Shown in pieces: positions 7,895-17,472 of a DNA stretch of 64,000 nucleotides. The notes beneath the pieces are model-generated. The model saw only the letters and a list, made by a program, of their open reading frames with translations, was not told the DNA's origin and ran no database searches. The DNA is taken from contig NZ_KB905171.1 in NCBI RefSeq assembly GCF_000378625.1, forward strand, positions 62,001 to 126,000. The letters run 5' to 3'. The stretch's first letter is position 1. Every line of letters begins with the position of its first letter. Source of the stretch: Colwellia piezophila ATCC BAA-637. Lineage in GTDB: Bacteria > Pseudomonadota > Gammaproteobacteria > Enterobacterales > Alteromonadaceae. The translations under genes and the position numbers were made by a program.

Positions 7895-9781
7895 ATGTCT
7901 GAACAATCCTCTACCAGTAATCAAGCCTCAACCAGTAAACCAGAAATGCATACGGTTAGTGATACTTCATCCGGTGTAACGCCAAGCACTCAACCAGGCT
8001 CTCCATCAACTTCTGAGCAAGGCTCTTTACCAAGCTCTTTACCTAGAAAGAAGGTCGCTATTCTGCTTGAGCTAATGCAATTTATTAGTCCCTATAAAGG
8101 TAAAGTATTTGCCGCTTTTATCGCGCTTATTTTTACTGCGGCGGTAATGTTATCTGTTGGCCAAGCCGTAAGAATGCTTATTGATGAGGGTTTTGCCCAA
8201 CAGTCCATTGAGCAATTACAACAAGCAGTACTGTTTATCTTAGCGATTACCGTGTTGATAGCGGGTGGTACCTTTGCCCGTTTCTACTTGGTTTCTTGGT
8301 TGGGTGAACGGGTCAGTGCCGATATTCGTTTGGCAATTTTTAACCACGTTATTACTTTGCACCCAAGTTATTTTGAAACCAATGGCAGCGGCGATATTAT
8401 GTCGCGTATCACCACTGATACCACGTTGTTGCAAAGTATCATTGGCTCTTCATTTTCGATGGCAATTCGCAGCGCCTTAATGCTTATTGGCGCATTGGTA
8501 ATGTTGTTTGCGACCAATATTAAACTAACCTTTATTGTTTTATTATCAGTACCTTTTATTTTGGTGCCGATATTATTTTATGGTCGTAAAGTCAGACGAT
8601 TATCGCGCCAAAGCCAAGACTCTATGGCCGATGTGGGCAGCTATGCTGGCGAAGCTATCGAACACATTAAAACCGTACAAAGTTATACCCATGAGGAACA
8701 AGAAAGGCTCGCATTTTCCCAGGAAGTAGAAAAATCATTTCAAATTGGCCGCCGCCGGATAAAACAGCGTGCCACGTTAATTGCTGGCGTTATTATCATT
8801 GTTTTTGGCGCAATTACCGGCATGTTATGGGTGGGAGGAAGCGACGTTATTCAGGGTAAGATGAGCGGCGGTGATTTAGGTGCCTTTGTTTTTTATGCCA
8901 TTTTAGTTGCTTCTTCATTAGCAACTATCTCTGAGGTATTAGGCGAATTACAACGTGCGGCGGGTGCGACCGAAAGGCTGATTGAGATATTGCAAGTTGA
9001 AAGCCATATTTGCCCACCAAAGGATAATGCCACGCTAGCAAAATCACTTACTGCAGAAATCAAGTTTGAACAAGTCAGCTTTAACTACCCTTCAAGGCCA
9101 AATCAAGCCGCTACCATGGCACTTAATTTAACGGCCGAGCAAGGTAAGGTACTCGCCTTAGTAGGGCCTTCTGGTGCAGGTAAAACCACCTTGTTTGAAC
9201 TACTGCAACGCTTTTACGATCCACAGGTTGGTCGCATAACTTTAGGCGGCACTGATATCCGCGCGCTTGATCCGAAAGATCTTCGCCAACAAATGGCGTT
9301 AGTGCCACAGCAACCGGCTTTATTTAGTAGTGACGTCTTTCATAATATTCGTTATGGCGTACCTGCTGCTAGCGATGAGGAAGTAATCGCGGCCGCTAAA
9401 AAAGCTCATGCCCATGAGTTTATTGTTAACTTACCCGAGGGCTATAATAGTTTTCTAGGTGAGCGCGGCGTTAGGCTTTCTGGTGGACAGCGCCAACGTA
9501 TCGCTATCGCTCGAGCCATATTAAAAGACCCCAACATTTTATTATTAGACGAAGCAACTAGTGCCCTTGATAGTGAAAGTGAGCACCATGTGCAACAAGC
9601 CTTAGAAGAATTAATGCGTGGCCGAACGACTATCATCATCGCGCATCGGTTATCCACAATTAAACATGCGGACCATATTGCCGTATTAGAACAAGGCCAG
9701 TTAGTTGATATCGGAGATCATCATTCATTGTTGCAAACGTGTGACTTATATCAACGATTAGTAGAGCTACAGTTTAAGTAA
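7895..9781 (+). CDS. ABC exporter, fused permease-ATPase (MsbA-related)
   Basis: This is a half-transporter that should work as a homodimer in the inner membrane and export a lipid, drug or peptide; the substrate is unknown. After a Ser/Thr/Pro-rich, disordered N-terminal tail of about 45 residues come six membrane helices (about 65-330) and an ATPase domain. The Walker A GPSGAGKTT starts near residue 424, the signature is LSGGQRQRIAIARA, the Walker B is ILLLDEATSALD and the H-loop is IAHRLSTI; all are intact. It belongs to the MsbA-related branch found in many proteobacteria, not MsbA itself. The ribosome binding site is AAAGGAAG before ATG 7895. A bidirectional terminator separates it from the convergent engB. 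Confidence 0.88.
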   Translation: MSEQSSTSNQASTSKPEMHTVSDTSSGVTPSTQPGSPSTSEQGSLPSSLPRKKVAILLELMQFISPYKGKVFAAFIALIFTAAVMLSVGQAVRMLIDEGFAQQSIEQLQQAVLFILAITVLIAGGTFARFYLVSWLGERVSADIRLAIFNHVITLHPSYFETNGSGDIMSRITTDTTLLQSIIGSSFSMAIRSALMLIGALVMLFATNIKLTFIVLLSVPFILVPILFYGRKVRRLSRQSQDSMADVGSYAGEAIEHIKTVQSYTHEEQERLAFSQEVEKSFQIGRRRIKQRATLIAGVIIIVFGAITGMLWVGGSDVIQGKMSGGDLGAFVFYAILVASSLATISEVLGELQRAAGATERLIEILQVESHICPPKDNATLAKSLTAEIKFEQVSFNYPSRPNQAATMALNLTAEQGKVLALVGPSGAGKTTLFELLQRFYDPQVGRITLGGTDIRALDPKDLRQQMALVPQQPALFSSDVFHNIRYGVPAASDEEVIAAAKKAHAHEFIVNLPEGYNSFLGERGVRLSGGQRQRIAIARAILKDPNILLLDEATSALDSESEHHVQQALEELMRGRTTIIIAHRLSTIKHADHIAVLEQGQLVDIGDHHSLLQTCDLYQRLVELQFK

Positions 9782-9811
9782 GCTAAGTTAAGTTAATACC
9801 GATAAAAAAAA

Positions 9812-9840
9812 GGAGAACCGCTAAGAGGTTCTCCTTTTTT
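9812..9840. terminator. Intrinsic terminator shared by convergent genes
   Basis: Perfect stem GGAGAACC/GGTTCTCC with a 7-nt loop, flanked by A8 on the left and T6 on the right. It can serve both the ABC exporter gene (plus) and engB (minus). Confidence 0.9.
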
Positions 9841-9862
9841 CATTTTGGATTAGTTGCTTTAA

Positions 9863-10558
9863 TTAATGCTGAAAATCTTCAGGTAAAATATTTTCATCTT
9901 CCTCATTAAGTTGAAGATCGACACTATTTTCAACTTCAGGATCATTTTCTTGCTCAAGCCAATCACAAATAATGGCATCAGCTTGCTCTTTGCCGGTATA
10001 TTTGAGTGATGAAAAGGCTTGTACTTTAATGTCGGCATTTAATGGCGCTAAGGCTTTTTTCACCGCCAATACTTCAGCGCTACGTTTACCCTGCGATAAT
10101 TTGTCACACTTGGTCAGCAAAATTAACATAGCTAATTCACTATCGGCTGCCCAGTGAATTAAATCCATATCTAAGTCTTTTAACGGATGACGGATATCCA
10201 TTAAAACAACTAAGCCTTTTAGGCACTTACGTTTTTCTAAATATTCACCCAGTGCTTTTTGCCATTTTTTCTTCATTGCTAATGGTACTTGAGCAAAACC
10301 ATAACCGGGTAAATCAATAAGACGGCGATTCTCAGCAACTTCAAATACGTTGATAAGTTGAGTTCGACCTGGAGTTTTACTAATACGCGCTAGGCCTCGC
10401 TGATTGGTTAACGTATTTAAGGCGCTAGATTTACCGGCATTAGAGCGGCCAGCGAAGGCAACTTCAATACCAGAATCAGCAGGTAAACGGCGAATATCTG
10501 GTGCGCTAATGGTAAAGGCGGCTTTAGTTAAATGTATCTTTGTAGCAGACAAGGGCAT
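9863..10558 (-). CDS. engB: Ribosome biogenesis GTP-binding protein EngB (YihA/YsxC)
   Basis: EngB is a small essential-type GTPase that assists assembly of the large ribosomal subunit. All G motifs are visible: G1 GRSNAGKSS at residues 37-45, G2 threonine in the KTPGRTQ stretch, G3 DLPGYG at 82-87, G4 TKCD at 149-152 and G5 SSLK further on. The 231-residue length is slightly above the usual size because of an acidic C-terminal tail (about the last 25 residues, rich in Glu and Asp). It is convergent with the ABC exporter and divergent from the cytochrome c gene, an engB-cytochrome c4 neighbourhood that is common in gammaproteobacteria. Confidence 0.95.
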   Translation of the reverse strand: MPLSATKIHLTKAAFTISAPDIRRLPADSGIEVAFAGRSNAGKSSALNTLTNQRGLARISKTPGRTQLINVFEVAENRRLIDLPGYGFAQVPLAMKKKWQKALGEYLEKRKCLKGLVVLMDIRHPLKDLDMDLIHWAADSELAMLILLTKCDKLSQGKRSAEVLAVKKALAPLNADIKVQAFSSLKYTGKEQADAIICDWLEQENDPEVENSVDLQLNEEDENILPEDFQH

Positions 10559-10882
10559 AACTCGTTAAAAATTTTGTGACATTATAGCGTTTTTTTAGCG
10601 CAATTATACCAAGTCTATTAAGTTATTTCGTCCTCAGCGCGAATTACAAGCCTTATCCTCAGGGCATTGATTACAGAGAATCACTGTTATAATGCAAAAA
10701 ACACCCAAAACAGTGAAATCTGACGTTTTTTTGCCGGATTTTTTCTTCTCAACTATTACACCGGGCTAATATTCGTGTAAAATGCCGAAACATCCATCAT
10801 ACTTTTTTATCATTTTTTAATTAGATAGCTATTATACTAATCAAACAGCTAACTAAATTAATGACAAGCAGAGAGCAACTCA
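10559..10882. other. engB-cytochrome c intergenic region with repeat fragment
   Basis: This divergent promoter region carries a copy of a dispersed repeat at 10605-10652 (begins TATACCAAGTCTATTAAGTT). The first 40 bases of the copy resemble 59289 onward. No gene is seen. The cytochrome gene has the ribosome binding site GAGAG before its ATG. Confidence 0.5.
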
Positions 10883-11839
10883 ATGAAAAAAATTATCTTT
10901 TCGCTATTTGTAGCCTTAAGTTCAGTAAGTGCTGTACAAGCCGCAGATGCTAACGCAGGTAAAGAAAAAGCGGCCACGTGTAGTGCCTGTCATGGTCCTA
11001 CTGGTGTTAGTGCAAGTCCTATGTTCCCTAACCTTGCTGGTCAAAATGATGCTTATATCATCAAGCAATTAAAAGATTTTAAATCTGGCGCTCGTACCGA
11101 TGCCATGATGGCGCCTATGGCGGCTAACTTATCTGACGCAGATATGGCTGATTTAGCGGCTCACTTCTCAGGCTTACCTAATGCCAACGAACAAGCTGCT
11201 GCCTCAGCAAGTACAGGTTCTAGTACTGATTCAGCTCCAGTAAGTGCTCCCGCTGCCGGTACTGTTGAAATTGTTTCTTCGACACCTGCTGCCGCAATTT
11301 ATGCCGGTAATGTCACTGCAGGTAAAGACAAAGCACTAGCATGTGCCGCTTGTCACGGCGCCGACGGTAACAGCTTAGTACCAATCTATCCAAACCTTGC
11401 AGGTCAAAGTGCTAACTATATTGCTAAGCAATTAGCTGATTTCAAATCTGGCAAACGTAGCGACCCAGTAATGGCTGGCATGGTTGCAGCTCTAACATCT
11501 GAAGACATGAATGACTTAGCTGCTTACTTCGCGGTACAAAGTGCTAAATCAGGAACCGGCGAGTCAAATGAAGTAGGTCATAAATTATACCTTGGCGGCG
11601 ATGCAGCTAAAGGTGTGACTGCTTGTATAGCTTGTCACGGTGTAGCGGGTAAAGGTATGAAGCAAGCCGGCTTCCCAAGCCTTACTGGCCAAAGTAAAGA
11701 TTACTTGAAAAAGCAACTTACTAGCTTCCGTGATGGTAGCCGTGGTAATGATAACAACGGTATTATGCGTAATATCGCGATTAAATTATCCGATGCTGAT
11801 ATTGACGCGGTTGCTCAATACATCACCTCATTAAAATAA
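10883..11839 (+). CDS. Triheme c4-type cytochrome c
   Basis: This is a periplasmic electron carrier, probably feeding terminal oxidases. It has a signal peptide (residues 1-20, cleavage after VQA) and three consecutive cytochrome c domains with heme-binding CSACH (33-37), CAACH (154-158) and CIACH (248-252). Each is followed by the c4-like PNLAGQ or PSLTGQ block and a distal methionine region. Domains one and two are joined by a Ala/Ser/Thr-rich linker (about 108-135). Classical cytochrome c4 has two hemes in about 190 residues, so this 318-residue form has an extra domain. It stands alone, with a strong terminator behind it and engB divergent. Confidence 0.9.
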   Translation: MKKIIFSLFVALSSVSAVQAADANAGKEKAATCSACHGPTGVSASPMFPNLAGQNDAYIIKQLKDFKSGARTDAMMAPMAANLSDADMADLAAHFSGLPNANEQAAASASTGSSTDSAPVSAPAAGTVEIVSSTPAAAIYAGNVTAGKDKALACAACHGADGNSLVPIYPNLAGQSANYIAKQLADFKSGKRSDPVMAGMVAALTSEDMNDLAAYFAVQSAKSGTGESNEVGHKLYLGGDAAKGVTACIACHGVAGKGMKQAGFPSLTGQSKDYLKKQLTSFRDGSRGNDNNGIMRNIAIKLSDADIDAVAQYITSLK

Positions 11840-11875
11840 TAATGAATTGGTTGCTTCATTAGCCAGTTTATAAAG

Positions 11876-11902
11876 AAGCAGCGTTTATCGCTGCTTTTTT
11901 TT
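11876..11902 (+). terminator. Intrinsic terminator of the cytochrome c gene
   Basis: Stem AAGCAGCG/CGCTGCTT with a 5-nt loop, followed by a run of T. Confidence 0.9.
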
Positions 11903-11969
11903 CATTGAAATTTTGCCCTCTCCGCAATTGAATAGATAACGGATAATTAAATGGACAGCAAATAACTAG

Positions 11970-12617
11970 ATGAACAACAACATGAACACCTCATTATTTG
12001 TCGCTTGTCAGCAGTGTGATGCGCTCTATGACAAACCACAGTTAAAACAAGGGCAGCTCGCTAAATGTAACCGCTGTGGCAGCACGTTAGTAGAACGTAA
12101 AGTCGATTCTATTGAGCGCAGCTTCCACTGGTCGCTTGCTGGCTTGATACTCATGTTACCGGCCATTCTATTACCTATTATGGGTGTGACCTTGGCAGGG
12201 CAATTTCATCAAGCTTCGTTATTTGATTGTATTTTAGTACTGATTGATCGCGGCTTCTTTATGATTGCCTGCTTGGTATTCCTCTTCGCTATTGCTGTGC
12301 CTATCGTACGCCTCTCTGGCGCACTTTATATCTGTTATTGTTTTAAATTTAATCGCTTGAAACCTTCATTATTAAGTTTCTTCCGTGCTTATCATCACCT
12401 TGACCATTGGGCTATGCTCAATGTGTTTATGCTCGGCATTGTCGTTTCTATGTATAAATTGCTCGACGATACTGAGCTATCGATCAACCTGGGCTTGTTG
12501 GCATTTATCTTGTGGTTGATTTGCTCAACCATGTCAGCCGCGGCACTCGATCAAGACTCTATCTGGGATAAATTAGAGCGTGCTTTTCCTAGGAGCTGTG
12601 ATAATGAACACTGCTAA
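11970..12617 (+). CDS. PqiA/LetA-like membrane protein, first half
   Basis: This is an inner-membrane protein of the PqiA (paraquat-inducible A) family, the partner of MCE-domain proteins in moving lipids between the membranes. A zinc-ribbon-like start has CQQC (about residues 14-17) and CNRC (about 34-37), then four membrane helices (about 54-80, 90-115, 145-165, 170-190). E. coli PqiA and LetA are about 420 residues and hold two such modules; this 215-residue protein is only one. The other module is encoded by the next gene, whose start overlaps its stop by 14 bp, so the pair is a split version. ATG 11970 is used; ATG 11982 is equally possible. Confidence 0.85.
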   Translation: MNNNMNTSLFVACQQCDALYDKPQLKQGQLAKCNRCGSTLVERKVDSIERSFHWSLAGLILMLPAILLPIMGVTLAGQFHQASLFDCILVLIDRGFFMIACLVFLFAIAVPIVRLSGALYICYCFKFNRLKPSLLSFFRAYHHLDHWAMLNVFMLGIVVSMYKLLDDTELSINLGLLAFILWLICSTMSAAALDQDSIWDKLERAFPRSCDNEHC

Positions 12618-13266
12618 AAGCAAAGGGCTCACTTTATGTCCTAAATGCCATAAGCTCAATACTCTCGTTTCTGAGCATCAGCGCTGTAGTCGTTGTCATG
12701 GCATGTTTTATCAACGTAAACGTAACTCTTTACAATACACATTGGCATGGAATATTGCCGCTTTGATCGCTTTTATTCCGGCCAATCTTTACCCAATAAT
12801 GATTGTTTATCAATTAGGTGTCGGTAGTGATGCGACGATTTTATCGGGTATCGGTGAGTTTATTGATCATGGCTTATACCCAATCGCAGTGATAATTTTT
12901 ACCGCCAGCATCATAGTGCCTTTATTGAAAATTATTGGCCTATTTGTGTTAGTTTATAAAGCACATACAGGGATTCGGTTAAAACCAGACAAACACAGTA
13001 AATTTTACCATGTACTTGAGTTTCTCGGGCCATGGTCAATGCTTGATGTTTTCGTGGTCGCTTTAATGGTAACTGTGGTAGAACTTGGCTTTGTTACCTC
13101 TGTAGCGGCAGGCCCTGCAATAAATTACTTTACCATTACAGTAATATTTACCATGTTTGCTGCCAATAGTTTTGACCCGCGCTTATTGTGGGATAAGAAA
13201 GCAGCGATTCAAGAAACATTATTGTCTGAAAAAACACCAGGTACTTTACCAGAAGGAAAGGGATAG
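12604..13266 (+). CDS. PqiA/LetA-like membrane protein, second half
   Basis: This is the second PqiA-family module, again a zinc-ribbon-like start (CPKC near residue 12, CSRC near 29) followed by four membrane helices. Together with the upstream protein it should rebuild the two-module PqiA/LetA that works with the MCE protein encoded next. ATG 12604 is chosen because AGGAG lies 9 bp before it and it gives the usual overlap with the upstream stop; an in-frame ATG at 12580 lies inside the upstream gene. The next gene begins 2 bp after its stop. Expression as one operon is almost certain. Confidence 0.85.
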   Translation: MNTAKSKGLTLCPKCHKLNTLVSEHQRCSRCHGMFYQRKRNSLQYTLAWNIAALIAFIPANLYPIMIVYQLGVGSDATILSGIGEFIDHGLYPIAVIIFTASIIVPLLKIIGLFVLVYKAHTGIRLKPDKHSKFYHVLEFLGPWSMLDVFVVALMVTVVELGFVTSVAAGPAINYFTITVIFTMFAANSFDPRLLWDKKAAIQETLLSEKTPGTLPEGKG

Positions 13267-13268
13267 AC

Positions 13269-16200
13269 ATGATCAATAAAAACGATATTGCTGCCTCAGA
13301 GCATAATCAAAATACTAACAAGGGTGCTGATATTGTACCTAGACAAGGCATTTCAATTATTTGGTTTGTACCTTTTATCGCCTTAATCTTTGGCTTGTGG
13401 CTAATGGTGAAGGTGGTTTCTGAACAAGGTACCCTTATCACCATAGAGTTTGATAATGGCTCAGGCATAGTACCTAATAAAACCCAAATCCGTTATAAAG
13501 GTTTAATAACTGGCTTAGTAAAAAAGGTTGTGCCCTCAGATGACTTAAAACGTGTTATCGCCGAAGTTGAAATATCTAAAAGTTTTAGCGGTTACCTGAC
13601 CGAAAATACTCACTTTTGGTTAGTCAGTGCTGATATTTCTCTACAAGGGATATCAGGGTTAGATACCCTAATTTCGGGCAGTTATATCACTATTATGCCT
13701 GATACCAGTAAAAATGCTGATAGCCAAGATCACTTTATTGCCTTAACTGAACCTCCCACATTAGATATGTCGACCCCTGGTCTGCATCTTACTTTACATA
13801 CCGATGTATTAGGCTCTATTAGTGAAAATTCCCCTATCAGCTTTAAGCAAATTCCTATTGGTTATGTCACTGGCTATCACTATATAGAAAGCAGTAAAAA
13901 AATTGCCATCAACATTTTCATCAAACCTGAATTCGCCCACTTAGTAAAAGAAAATTCATTGTTTTATAATACCAGTGGTGTGCAGGTAACCGCTTCACTG
14001 TCTGCAGGAATAAAAATCAATACCGACTCTATAGCCTCTATTTTGGCCGGTGGTATATCCGTTGATACGCTGAGTTATCAACAAGACTTAGCGCCAGCAA
14101 AAAATGGCCAAAGTTACCCTTTGCATGCTGACTTTCAGTCGGCTGAAATGGGTCATGAAGTTGAGCTAACCTTAGACTGGAACTCTGGCATAGATCACAA
14201 TGCAGCCATCTTATACCAAGGTCTGACGATTGGTTTTATTGAGTCATTCAGTAAAATAGACCCAGTCAGTCGGAAGATTACCGCTATCGCCAAAGTTAAT
14301 CCGCGTGTTGTGCCTTACTTAACAGAACAATCACAATTTTATATTGTTTCACCGCAATTTAGTCTTACCGGTTTCGCCAATGTGAAAACTTTATTCACCG
14401 GTAATTACATCAGTATTAGACCGTCATTAGCAGGGAAATCTCGGAATAAATTTAAAGTATTTAGCAATAAACCGCCTTATAAATACACGGAACCTGGCTT
14501 GCATTTAATGCTTACAAGTAATGATCGCAGTTCATTGCAAGTCGGTAGTAATATTTATTACAAGCAACAAGTCGTCGGTAATATACAAGCCATTGAAACC
14601 ACAGCACCTGAACGTCATTTAATTCATATTCATGTACAGCCAGAATTTAGCCATTATGTAAATCACGGCAGTCGCTTTTATAATAACTCCGGTATTAAAA
14701 TTTCGGCAAGTTTATTAGGGGTCGATATCCAAGCGCAGTCATTACAGAGTATTTTAACCGGCGGTATTTCCTTTACAAACCCAGATAAGACTCAAGATAC
14801 ACAAAAAGAATTGGTTCACAATGGCGATAATTTTTCACTGTATGCAAATAATAAATTAGCTCAGCAAAGTATCAGTTTCACCTTAAAGGTCGCCACGATT
14901 GAACAAGTGAGTAGCGATACCCGAATATTATATCGAGGCGTAGAAATTGGTACCGTTCATAAAATTATTAATCAAGGGAAATACCAACAATTACAGGTTG
15001 GTTTACTAGAAAAATATCAACATATATTGAAAGCACAAACACAATTTTATTTAGTTAAACCTAGCTTAAGCCTCTCTGGTGCCAGTGATACCGAGGCGCT
15101 GTTCGGTGGTAGCTACATTACCTTTAACCTTGGCCAAGGTAAAATACAACATCAATTCTCCCTGTTTAGTAAGCCGCCGGTAAAACTCGCCAGTGCACCG
15201 GGTTTACAGCTAACCTTAACCACAGATCATGCGAGCGTAGCTACACCAGGAAGTGCCGTGAGTTACCGCGGCATCACCATTGGTCAAGTAGACAATATTA
15301 GCTTAAATAAAGCTGATGATAATATTAAAATCAGCATCACTATTGATGAAGAGCACCGAGATCTATTACAAAGCACTAGCCGTTTTTATGATGCTGGCGG
15401 TATTAGCATCTTTGGTGGTTTAAGTGATTTTGTCGTCAAAACAGAATCTTTAGATGCCATTTTACGTGGCGGCATTAGCTTTTATACACCAGATAAAGCA
15501 CTAACAACTTCGCTAAAAACGAGTTATCCCGTAGAAGAATTGGCAAGCTTTACTTTATTTAAGCATGAGGAACATGCTAAAGATGCCGGTCAATCAATTA
15601 GTATTCACTTTAATGATCTTGCCGGTTTAAAAGTTAATACTAAAGTTATTTATCAAGAGCAAACCTTAGGTATTATTGAACGCTTAATTTTTAATAAAAC
15701 GGTCGTTGGTGTAACCGCCCTGGTTTTATTAAATGACCAAGGCAGTCAATATGCGAGGCAAGGTACAAAGTTTTGGAAAGTTGAACCACAAATAGGCTTA
15801 GTCGGTTCTAAAAATGTTGCCGCCATACTCGATGGTGCTTTTATTGGTTTACTCCCTGCTCACACAGCCAACGCTGCAGAAAAAGGTCACTTTCAAGCTC
15901 TCGATTTAGCCCCTACCGTTGAGAAACTCGCTTACGGGTTAAATATTAAATTAACGGCTAGCCGGCTTGGCTCTGTACGTGTAGGTAACCCGATATTATA
16001 CCGCCAGATTAAAGTTGGTAAAGTAATTGGTATTGACCTATCGCCAACCGCCGATGAAGTGAATATTTTTATTAATATTGTCAATCGTTATGCTCCGCTA
16101 GTTAACGGGCAAAGTCAGTTTTGGAATACTAGTGGTATTAGGATTGAAGCGGGTATTTTCTCAGGTGTTAATATAGATTCTGAATCAATAGAAACATTGA

Positions 16201-16364
16201 TTGCCGGCGGTATTGCCTTTGCAACACCGGAAACTGATTCCAATAGTGAAAATGAACCAACATCGCTACCGCTCAGCTTTATTTTGCATCAAGACCTCGA
16301 TAAAGACTGGTTAGAATGGCAACCTAAAATTGCCATTCACGATAAAAGTAGTGAAGTTGAGTAA
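13269..16364 (+). CDS. letB: LetB/PqiB-like protein with eight MCE domains
   Basis: This protein is anchored in the inner membrane by one helix (about residues 25-45) and projects a stack of MCE domains across the periplasm as a lipid tunnel. Eight MCE units can be counted from their repeated pattern (a GLxLTL-type strand, then YRGxxIGxV); they begin near residues 53, 169, 294, 407, 531, 643, 773 and 888. E. coli LetB (YebT) has seven and PqiB has three, so this 1031-residue protein is longer than either. It is the third gene of the operon after the two PqiA halves. The letB symbol rests on the number of MCE units and is a family-level call. Confidence 0.85.
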   Translation: MINKNDIAASEHNQNTNKGADIVPRQGISIIWFVPFIALIFGLWLMVKVVSEQGTLITIEFDNGSGIVPNKTQIRYKGLITGLVKKVVPSDDLKRVIAEVEISKSFSGYLTENTHFWLVSADISLQGISGLDTLISGSYITIMPDTSKNADSQDHFIALTEPPTLDMSTPGLHLTLHTDVLGSISENSPISFKQIPIGYVTGYHYIESSKKIAINIFIKPEFAHLVKENSLFYNTSGVQVTASLSAGIKINTDSIASILAGGISVDTLSYQQDLAPAKNGQSYPLHADFQSAEMGHEVELTLDWNSGIDHNAAILYQGLTIGFIESFSKIDPVSRKITAIAKVNPRVVPYLTEQSQFYIVSPQFSLTGFANVKTLFTGNYISIRPSLAGKSRNKFKVFSNKPPYKYTEPGLHLMLTSNDRSSLQVGSNIYYKQQVVGNIQAIETTAPERHLIHIHVQPEFSHYVNHGSRFYNNSGIKISASLLGVDIQAQSLQSILTGGISFTNPDKTQDTQKELVHNGDNFSLYANNKLAQQSISFTLKVATIEQVSSDTRILYRGVEIGTVHKIINQGKYQQLQVGLLEKYQHILKAQTQFYLVKPSLSLSGASDTEALFGGSYITFNLGQGKIQHQFSLFSKPPVKLASAPGLQLTLTTDHASVATPGSAVSYRGITIGQVDNISLNKADDNIKISITIDEEHRDLLQSTSRFYDAGGISIFGGLSDFVVKTESLDAILRGGISFYTPDKALTTSLKTSYPVEELASFTLFKHEEHAKDAGQSISIHFNDLAGLKVNTKVIYQEQTLGIIERLIFNKTVVGVTALVLLNDQGSQYARQGTKFWKVEPQIGLVGSKNVAAILDGAFIGLLPAHTANAAEKGHFQALDLAPTVEKLAYGLNIKLTASRLGSVRVGNPILYRQIKVGKVIGIDLSPTADEVNIFINIVNRYAPLVNGQSQFWNTSGIRIEAGIFSGVNIDSESIETLIAGGIAFATPETDSNSENEPTSLPLSFILHQDLDKDWLEWQPKIAIHDKSSEVE

Positions 16365-16487
16365 AAGCATTAATTAATTGCTTACATTTTAATTACCGAC
16401 AATGGTTTAATTCGATAATTTTCTCATTTATGTTAGCTTAGGGTTATTTTCAAAGTCAGATTCGCAACATCACCAAAGTAGCTAACC

Positions 16488-17120
16488 ATGCAAATTAACA
16501 TCATTTTATTAGCGGCAGGCAAAGGCCAACGTTTTCAAGACTCCGCTGCCAATCAAGTGGCTTGCGAGTCCATTAAGCAGCTCGCTAAAATTAAGGGTAA
16601 GCCGCTCATTGTCAATAGTATTGATAAATTACAGCCTTTACTTGCCCATACTGACGTTAATATTTTATACGTCACTTTAGGTGCAAATAAAAATGTTATT
16701 AAAGAAAAATTACCGCCAAATATTTCGGTCATTGCCAGTCAGCAGTGGTCACAAGGCATGGGTCATACCTTGGCAGAATCTGTGCAATCCATTAAAGCCC
16801 ATAGTAGTCATGTATTGATTGCGTTAGCGGACCAAGCATTAATTACCACGGATCATTACCAAGCGTTGCTAAACGCTAGCAAAAAACAGCCTAATAAAAT
16901 AATCGCCACTCTATGCGATGAGCAGTTAATGGCCCCCACTATTTTCCCGGAAAAATACTTTCCACAATTGATAAAACTGCAAGGTGATAAAGGTGCTGGG
17001 CAATTGTTAAAAAAACATGCAACACAAGTAGATGCAGTCAGCTGTACAATGGCAAAATTCGATATTGATACCTTGGCTGATTTAGAGCACGTCAGACAAC
17101 AACTAGAACACTCTCAATAA
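16488..17120 (+). CDS. MobA-like NTP transferase (MocA-type)
   Basis: This 210-residue cytoplasmic nucleotidyltransferase has the N-terminal signature LLAAGKGQRF (residues 6-15), a loop with GKPLI, then LIALADQALIT, where an Asp would bind metal. Such proteins add CMP or GMP to molybdopterin, or activate sugars. The short length and the motif place it with the MocA/CoxC/XdhC-associated group, but no molybdoenzyme or XdhC gene is nearby, so the substrate stays open. It has its own leader of 120 bp after letB. A fragment of a dispersed repeat (17131-17150) lies just behind its stop. Confidence 0.75.
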   Translation: MQINIILLAAGKGQRFQDSAANQVACESIKQLAKIKGKPLIVNSIDKLQPLLAHTDVNILYVTLGANKNVIKEKLPPNISVIASQQWSQGMGHTLAESVQSIKAHSSHVLIALADQALITTDHYQALLNASKKQPNKIIATLCDEQLMAPTIFPEKYFPQLIKLQGDKGAGQLLKKHATQVDAVSCTMAKFDIDTLADLEHVRQQLEHSQ

Positions 17121-17472
17121 AAAAACAACTTATACCAAGTTGATTAAGTTCTTTCCCACCGTCAAAACCTGAAGCCACTATGATCAAAATAACCTAAATA
17201 ATAAGCCTATTGAGCTTGATGTTGATCTACAAATGCTATTACTTAACCTCAGCTCGGGTTAATGAATGTATGGCGTTATTTGCACAAGCTCTAATTATTA
17301 TTATGTTAACTTTGTTTTTGGGAATGCTAGCCTATCCATATTTCTCAGCATTGATAGTTTAGTGTTTATCAAAGCGGCTCTATGCAACCAATAGCGGGTT
17401 ATTGGATGCAGAGCCTACGTAGATAGACGCTAAAATAACTTGTTGAGTCACTTTGCTTATCCCGAGTTGAGG
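17121..17472. other. Intergenic region with dispersed-repeat fragment
   Basis: It contains TATACCAAGTTGATTAAGTT at 17131-17150, the same repeat start seen at 10605, 40636 and 59289. A 30-codon frame at 17270-17362 could encode a single-helix peptide but lacks a convincing ribosome binding site. Nothing else is seen. Confidence 0.4.
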
